DNA of 64,000 nt. Origin: Desmodesmus armatus (taxonomy: Eukaryota; Chlorophyta; Chlorophyceae; Sphaeropleales; Scenedesmaceae). The notes below the pieces were generated by a model that did no database searches, was not told where the DNA came from, and worked only from the letters and a program-made list of their open reading frames with translations. The translations under genes were made by a program, and so were the position numbers. Positions 58,434 to 64,000 of the stretch are shown here, one piece after another. The stretch covers positions 62,001 through 126,000 of the forward strand of contig VIIQ02000616.1 of NCBI GenBank assembly GCA_007449985.2. Reading direction: 5' to 3'. How positions within the stretch are numbered: position 1 is the first letter of the stretch; each line of letters opens with the position of its first letter.

Positions 58434-60580
58434 GACCACTGACAAGCCCAAGCCCAAGCCGGCAGCGCCAACAGCAGCGGCAGCGGCAGTGGGAGCAATC
58501 AAGCCACAGCCAGCAGTCAAGCGCCCCAGCAAGAACACACCAGACGCCAACGAGCCACCAGTCAACCAGCCCCCATTCAGGATGCCCAAGCTGAAGGGCA
58601 GGGTGAGCAGAAGCCTTGTTGTACACAGCTGTTACTGCCAGTGACTTACCAGGCATAGTGTGACTGTTAGGCTTGACAGTTTGTAGTTCGCTTCCGAGCC
58701 CCAGTTTGCCGTGACTCACGGAATAGTGTGAGCCGCAGCACCCCGACCGTCGGCCAGCAGCTGTATGTCAACACCAAGCTCTTATTGTGAGCCTGGTAGT
58801 TTTGGATGCCAGTCACTGCAGACGCAGTGTCTGCTTTCCACTCAAGTTGCAGTCACCTCAACATATGCATGCTGTTGAGCACATGAGCGGCCAGGCAGGA
58901 CATCTGCCTCTATTCAGCAACAAGCTAGCATAGCTATCATAGCGCGGCGCGGCGCTGTCTTGTGTCACACCACTACTACTGTCAGCAACAGCGCACCACT
59001 GGCTTCTTGCTGCATCATGCCTGCTGTCCTTTCTTGCAGCGAGAGGCGCTCTGCTTTGGTGTGGCCAAGTATGCCAGCACCCCGCTGCAGCTGCTCAACC
59101 CTGTCAAGGACGCTGAAGACATGGCGGCACAGCTCAGCAAGTGCGGCTTCCACACCACTCTGCTGCTGAACCCAAGCCTTGACCAAATGAAGGCAGCCTT
59201 CTTCATAAGGGCCAAAGACGCTGAGCTGACGGTCTTCTACTTTGCGGGCCACGGGGCTTTCAGCACGGCTGAGCCTGAGCTGCTGGGAAAGCACATCCTG
59301 CTGGCAGGCTGCTGGAAGGACTATACCAAGAAGCAAGGGGCTTTGCTAAGGTGAGACCATTACCTTAACGCATATGTACTGCTTTCTCACCTGCGGTACC
59401 GTGCTTGAGGGTAATCTAGCCAGCGACAGTCGTGTGCGTTACCCTCTAGTCGGTTCAGGAGCGTGGACGACTATAAAGGTTGCGTTGCCGTTGCTGACGT
59501 GTGCTGAGCTTGCGCAAACACTCACTAGGTACGGATTGACTGCAGGATGTTGGTGAGCAAACTAATCTTCGAAATAAATCCTGGTTATGCAAACATCGCT
59601 CAGTGCTGCAAGACAGCCAACCTGGGTTCACCTTTGCCGCACTGTCTGCTGCCCTACAGTCTGCTCATCTGCACGGCTACCCTCTGGAGGACGTGGTGGA
59701 CAGGCTGGAGAAGTCAGGCAGCAAGCGGAACCTGGTGCTGGTGGACGCATGCAGGTCGGCAGCACGCGGCATGCGTGGCCCACAAAGTGTCAATATGTGG
59801 CGCAGCAAGGGCGTGGGGCTCAAGGACTTGGGGGGCGCCACGCTGCTGTGCCATGCTTGCAGCTTGCTGCAGACGGCAGGCGACGGCGACCCGGGCAAGA
59901 ACGTGGTCTACACTGGCGCACTGTTGAAGGTGGGCGGACTCGGACAATTGAAGCACCAATAAAGGCATCAAGGCAAGGGATGACAACCTGCCTTCTTTTC
60001 TTTTCTTGGGTGACCAGCTCTCTTATAGGAGAATTCCCATTACCAAAAAAGGCATGGCTGCAGGCCAGCTGACTCATTGCACCTGCTTGCCATGGAGTGG
60101 GTTCTTACAAAGCACAGCACGGCACAAACTTCTCAGGCCCCTTCACCAGTCTTGTGCAGAGCCTCTGCAGGGTATTTGGCAGGCTCAGCACTACATGCTG
60201 CCCTGGTGCTTATGTTAACAATGCCAACTGCGGCTGCACTCAGAGTGTGATGATTGCAGGATTCTGGCAATATACACTATGGTATGCCACGTAGCCTGCT
60301 GTGACAACATACTTGGCGATCAAGTGTCGCACAAGTTGTGCCAGTGACCCACTAGCAAATTTTGGTGCTAAGCAGTGGCCTGTGCGCTGACAGCACTCCC
60401 CCCCTTCTGAATGTGCCCTGCAATTGCTTCCTGCTGCAGCACCTGTTCAGCGACAGCCACCAGAACCTGATGAAGGCCATTGAAGCTGCCAACCGCCAAG
60501 TGAAAAAGGTCACGGACAACGAGCAGAAACCCAGAATCGAGTTGAACGAATCTTCGCCATGGCATGACTTCAGGCTATGA
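56734..60580 (+). CDS. Peroxiredoxin Q-like / caspase-like (peptidase C14) fusion protein
   Basis: Eight exons in continuous phase: 56734-56823, 57071-57187, 57728-57823, 58216-58602, 59040-59350, 59617-59929, 60118-60171, 60440-60580; 502 aa from the first recognised exon, whose upstream start is not fixed. Residues 1-150 match peroxiredoxin Q/BCP: VGDKLPQFELQTAEGETLSS, MVLFCYSSMNAAPCTKHAKD (peroxidatic-type Cys), VYGISADRPMIQAAWRKQES, then IRRSHIVVAKGGKVLQVQYG. A poly-Ala and Pro/Lys linker follows (about 165-230). The second half is a caspase-like domain: EALCFGVAKYASTPLQLLNP, FYFAGHGAFS (catalytic His), LVLVDACRSAARG (catalytic Cys), VVYTGALLKHGTNFSGPFTS, and the ending ESSPWHDFRL common in bacterial-type C14 proteins. 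The fusion suggests a protease tied to redox sensing. The Prx resolving Cys (CTKxxC) is Lys, and the usual Pro and Thr before the Cys are Ser and Ala, so peroxidase turnover is doubtful. Confidence 0.8.
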
Positions 60581-61966
60581 GCAGCGCTCAGGTCCGCACT
60601 GCAGCGCTGGCAGAGCTTGACAGGGCATGCCAAGCAGCTTGGCGCAGGTCGCAATCAGGTGGCTACAACACGGCTGTTGCCTGTTGCTGGCATTGCATGT
60701 GTGCCAGGGTGCGTACGTGGTGGTGGTGGGGTTGGGGGGGGGGGGGGCGGTGCAGCCGTAGCGGGTGTGGCACATACTAGTATTGCAAAGTGCCAGGGCC
60801 TGCAACTGGATGAATCTTGGAGGTCACAATCTATGCAAACTTTGCAGTGGCCCTGTATCTCAAAAGCATCAGCAACTCTCTGGTTTGATCCTCAGTGTTT
60901 AGTTGCTTCTGTTGTTCTGCCATGTCCGTGCTATCAGTGAAAGGCTGGCATGAGCTCCTGAGCTTCATAGCTACAAGTGTGTCTTTGATCTTGATGCAAG
61001 CAATACGTTGGCTGTCGAGGTGTTGCTTGTCCACCCTATCGGTGTGGTAAAGCTGGTGTGTTGGATCCTACCCCTCTCTGCCTTCTTCAGGTGTGCAGGA
61101 ACACAGTCAGTGGTCACAGTTGCGTCAAGTGCCTGCAGCGGCTGTCAACAGGAAGTGGCTGCAGCATCACACATGCGATTCGTCAGACTTTTCTGTGTCT
61201 TTGCATAAAGGCTTACATGCCCTGCAGGACACCACAAGGTCATGCTACCTGCTTCATGTGGCCTTGATGTTTCTGCTTCGCGGCTTGCCAGGCATTGGCA
61301 GGTTCTTTCAGCTGTATAACGTATGCAACGGTCGATGGCATCATGATGGTTGAACCAAAGAGGGAGGCAGCGGATGAGGATACCAGTGTCCGCGCTGCCA
61401 CTCCTTCATGGCATGGTAGTGCACTATTGTCCATGGCATTCCTACAGGTTCATGTCCAATACATTATATGACGGTCAGTGGGATCAGGTGCTCAAGGGAT
61501 CCAAGTTTGGCATGTGGACTTGTGTGGCAGCTTTGTTAGCCTTGGTATCTCCAAGAAAAGCAAGAAAGACTGGGTACACTCACTCTACGACAATACTAGG
61601 TAACATGCCGTGCGGTGCCTGACAAGACATGGCAATCTCAACAGGCGGCCCGCACATTCATCGGGAGAAGTTATGTGCCTTGGTATGTGCACACATGCGC
61701 CCAAAGTGGAGCAGTCACATTGCAGTACGGTAGTGACTGGGCACAGACCCCAACCTTCGCACTATCCAGCGAGCCAGGGGCTCAAGAGAGTGCCCAGAGG
61801 GCCTGCTAACACATGCAGTACCTTACAAAGCTTGTGTGCCTCACAGAAAGTGAAAGCTGTGTACCTTGTCACACGATTACCGGACACAAACAGCTGCAAT
61901 ATCTGCAACAAAGAGCCCACGTCATAGTTGAAGCAGCACTGCGGATTGCCGACAGCATTGTGGGCT
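60581..61966. other. Intergenic region between convergent genes
   Basis: No gene seen. It holds a G-run at 60736-60746, the 45-bp block shared with 41054-41098 (at 60937-60980) and only short unsupported frames. Both flanking genes end here. Confidence 0.5.
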
Positions 61967-63681
61967 TCAATCATCGTCCTCGCTGCTACTGTCCGTCTCA
62001 GGAGCAGCACGAGTGGCCGCCTGCATGCTGCGCCTGCTGCTGCTCCTACTGCCACCCGATGGCACAGCAGCAGCACTGCTTGCCCTGCCAACAGCCCGCC
62101 TGCCTGCTGTGCTGCTGCTGGCCGAAGCCTTGCGCGTGCCAGCACCACCAGCAGCTGCAGTATCACTGCCGTCAACATCGTCACTGCTGCTGCTGCACGC
62201 ATCGCTCTCCTCTTCGCCCTCGCTGCTGCTGTCTTCGTAGGCAGGCTTTGCCTTGCTCCTGCCCCCAGCAGCTTTTGCAGGCCCCTACAAAGACACCAAC
62301 AACACCGGCGATTGCGTGGCTGTCACGGCCCCTGCGCTGGGATAACTGCATTGATGATATCATCCATGAACAACTCATATCTGCAGTACATCGTGCATAA
62401 ACCGTGGGGGCCGCAGCCGCCCAGTTATTGTGGTCAAGAGGCTGTTCGCAACAAAAACGGTGAGATGGTGCATGCAAGCTTTCTGCTTCTTTCGTGCATG
62501 CATGTATTCGACACTTCTGTATCCGCCCCACTCCTGCGCTATCATCTGCCATCATGGACTTTCTTACCTTGGCGGCAGCGCCCTGCTCCTTCTTGACGCC
62601 AGCAGCGGCTGTCGTCCTGCGCGACTGCCTTGCAGCAGGAGCAGCCGCCTTCCCTGCTGCTGCACCAGCAGACGCAGAAGCCGAGCGCCGTCCCCTGGCA
62701 CCAGCTGCCGCCGCTGACACTGCTGCCGCAGTGCTGCTGCTGCTGCTGCCGCTGGCCAAGCTCATGCGCTGTATGCCTGCCGTTGCTGCTGCAGCAGCGG
62801 CAGCTTCCAGCAGCGATGGCTCCAGGTCATCGCTTGCTGCAATGTCCTGTGACTGCACCAGGTCCAGCTGCTGGCCCTGCAGCATATCAGCCTCCTCTGC
62901 ATCGCCACCTGCCACCGCAGCTGCTGCATCTGCTGCCGGCGGCTGTGATGCAGCAGCAGCAGCAGCAGCAGCGCCGTCAGGCGCCTGCTGGTCACCGCAT
63001 TCCTGCTGCTGTTGCTTCTCGTCCTGCACCGTTTCCGCCCCTGCTGCCTCACTCGCCTGCTGCTGCTGCTGCTGTGTTTGCTGTGCCTCCTGCACCCTGG
63101 CCTCCACCTCTGCTGCCTCAACAGCTGCCTCCCTAGAGGCCATGAGGTCAGCCACCCACTCCTCAACAGACGCCTTGAAGTCACCTGGCAGGCCCTGAGA
63201 CAGGGGCTGAACCGACTCTGAAGATGCTGCTGCTGCTGCTGCTGCTGCAGATGCCTTGTGTCCCCCCTTCTTTGCCATTGTCATGAACACATCAAACACC
63301 TGCAGGCAGAGCGGGCACTCAGTGGGTTTTTGCGATTGTCTCTTATCAGGCACATCCCTTAGCCTGAATACACCTATGGCATCACCCTGGCTACCGCACA
63401 CTACACCTCTCAATCTCATTGGTGCTCGCCCTCCGCCATTGCTTGATCAGCAAAGTGCCTGACTGCCTGGCAGTGAAACAACATCATAGCAGTGCAAGCG
63501 AGCTCACCTGCTGCTCTCCCAGTGTGTGTCTGTAGCAGGCCGTCATCTCCATGACCCGCCTCAGTCCCTTCTCACTGTAGCCCAGCTGCCCGATGCACCA
63601 GGCCACCAGCCGCCACTCGCGGGGGCCGCCCAGCTGCAGCCGCACCACCAGCCGCTCACGCAGCGACTCAGCCTGCTTGTC
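61967..63681 (-). CDS. Condensin complex subunit 1 (CAP-D2) C-terminal exons (partial)
   Basis: Three exons in phase: 63681-63508 (58 codons), 63299-62568, 62284-61967 (stop TGA at 61969-61967); 407 aa seen, with the rest beyond the right edge. The first exon, DKQAESLRERLVVRLQLGGP through WCIGQLGYSEKGLRRVME, and the next, VFDVFMTMAKKGG, match the conserved end of condensin HEAT subunit D2 (family pattern KQTE.LVEKLC.RF...R.LAYC.S.L..SERG.RK). CAP-D2 is the HEAT-repeat subunit of condensin I, which loads on chromosomes and compacts them in mitosis. The tail is unusually long and low-complexity: Ala/Gln runs, a basic block (ARGRRSASASAGAAAGKAAA), and an acidic Ser-rich end (ETDSSSEDDD) with many potential Ser/Thr-Pro-independent phosphosites. 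All frames join without a break. Confidence 0.75.
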
Positions 63682-64000
63682 CTGCAAGGACAGCAGCAGC
63701 AGCACCGCAGCTTGATGGGCACGACCGGAAAGGAGATAGATGACCAGGAAGGCGAGCAGGTGTTGCTTCCTGTGCCTGTGGCATTCAAGGGGTCGGGCTA
63801 TACAGGCTGCGCAGGGACCGGACAGCGCAATTGAGAGGTGTCTCACAGTCCTGCCAGCACCCCAACATTCCGGTGTATCCACCCCTCTTCATCACGAACC
63901 ACACAGGTTATCCCCACATGCCACATGCCCTTATGGACCTGATGGAGCAGTCCTGCATTGACGCAAACAAAGCTTGAGGGTGCATGCTTGTGTCTGCCTA

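Noticed and set aside
61762..62202. Minus-strand frame overlapping the condensin tail
   Set aside because: Different frame from the phase-consistent exon 62284-61967, which ends in a typical acidic SSSEDDD tail.

Overview
The window looks like nuclear DNA of a green alga, most likely a chlorophycean (volvocalean-type) species. It has genes split by many short GT-AG introns, exons rich in CAG/GCA repeats that encode poly-Ala, poly-Gln and poly-Ser, many microsatellites, and chlorophyte-style transposable elements. There are no bacterial operons, CRISPR arrays or rRNA genes, and I recognise no tRNA gene. The species cannot be fixed from sequence alone. Exon models come from reading frame, GT/AG sites and phase continuity, so outer ends are less certain than internal exons.

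Host genes, left to right. (1) Two divergently transcribed, probably secreted Ntn-hydrolases of the penicillin V acylase / choloylglycine hydrolase family: the minus-strand one runs off the left edge (1-402), the plus-strand one spans 2858-7273. (2) A minus-strand ZC3H3-like CCCH zinc-finger protein (9256-12908). (3) A plus-strand TBC-domain Rab-GAP (13469-19625) with decayed exon copies in one intron. (4) A minus-strand EMSY-like ENT plus Tudor/Agenet chromatin protein (24340-26856). (5) An unrecognised minus-strand exon (29372-29975) and an orphan six-exon plus-strand gene (30601-33545). (6) The tail of a coiled-coil protein (41352-41679). (7) A plus-strand gene (56734-60580) fusing a peroxiredoxin Q-like domain to a complete caspase-like (peptidase C14) domain. 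(8) The C-terminal exons of condensin subunit CAP-D2 on the minus strand (61967-63681), continuing past the right edge.

Mobile DNA dominates 22.3-24 kb and 34.7-55.2 kb: two 3' fragments of one LINE family, a TTAA-flanked piggyBac-like non-autonomous element, a 1.5-kb element with long imperfect inverted termini, a complete gag-only copia-type LTR element (TR-GAG-like, LTRs apparently identical, 5-bp target duplication), a Replitron-type element encoding a single-tyrosine HUH (Rep) endonuclease, a 2-kb TRIM element with 344-bp LTRs, and a Ty3/Gypsy element with a PHD finger between RNase H and integrase.

The items that most deserve follow-up are the peroxiredoxin-caspase fusion, whose peroxiredoxin active site is altered, the HUH endonuclease transposon with its cluster of hairpins, and the PHD-finger Gypsy polyprotein.
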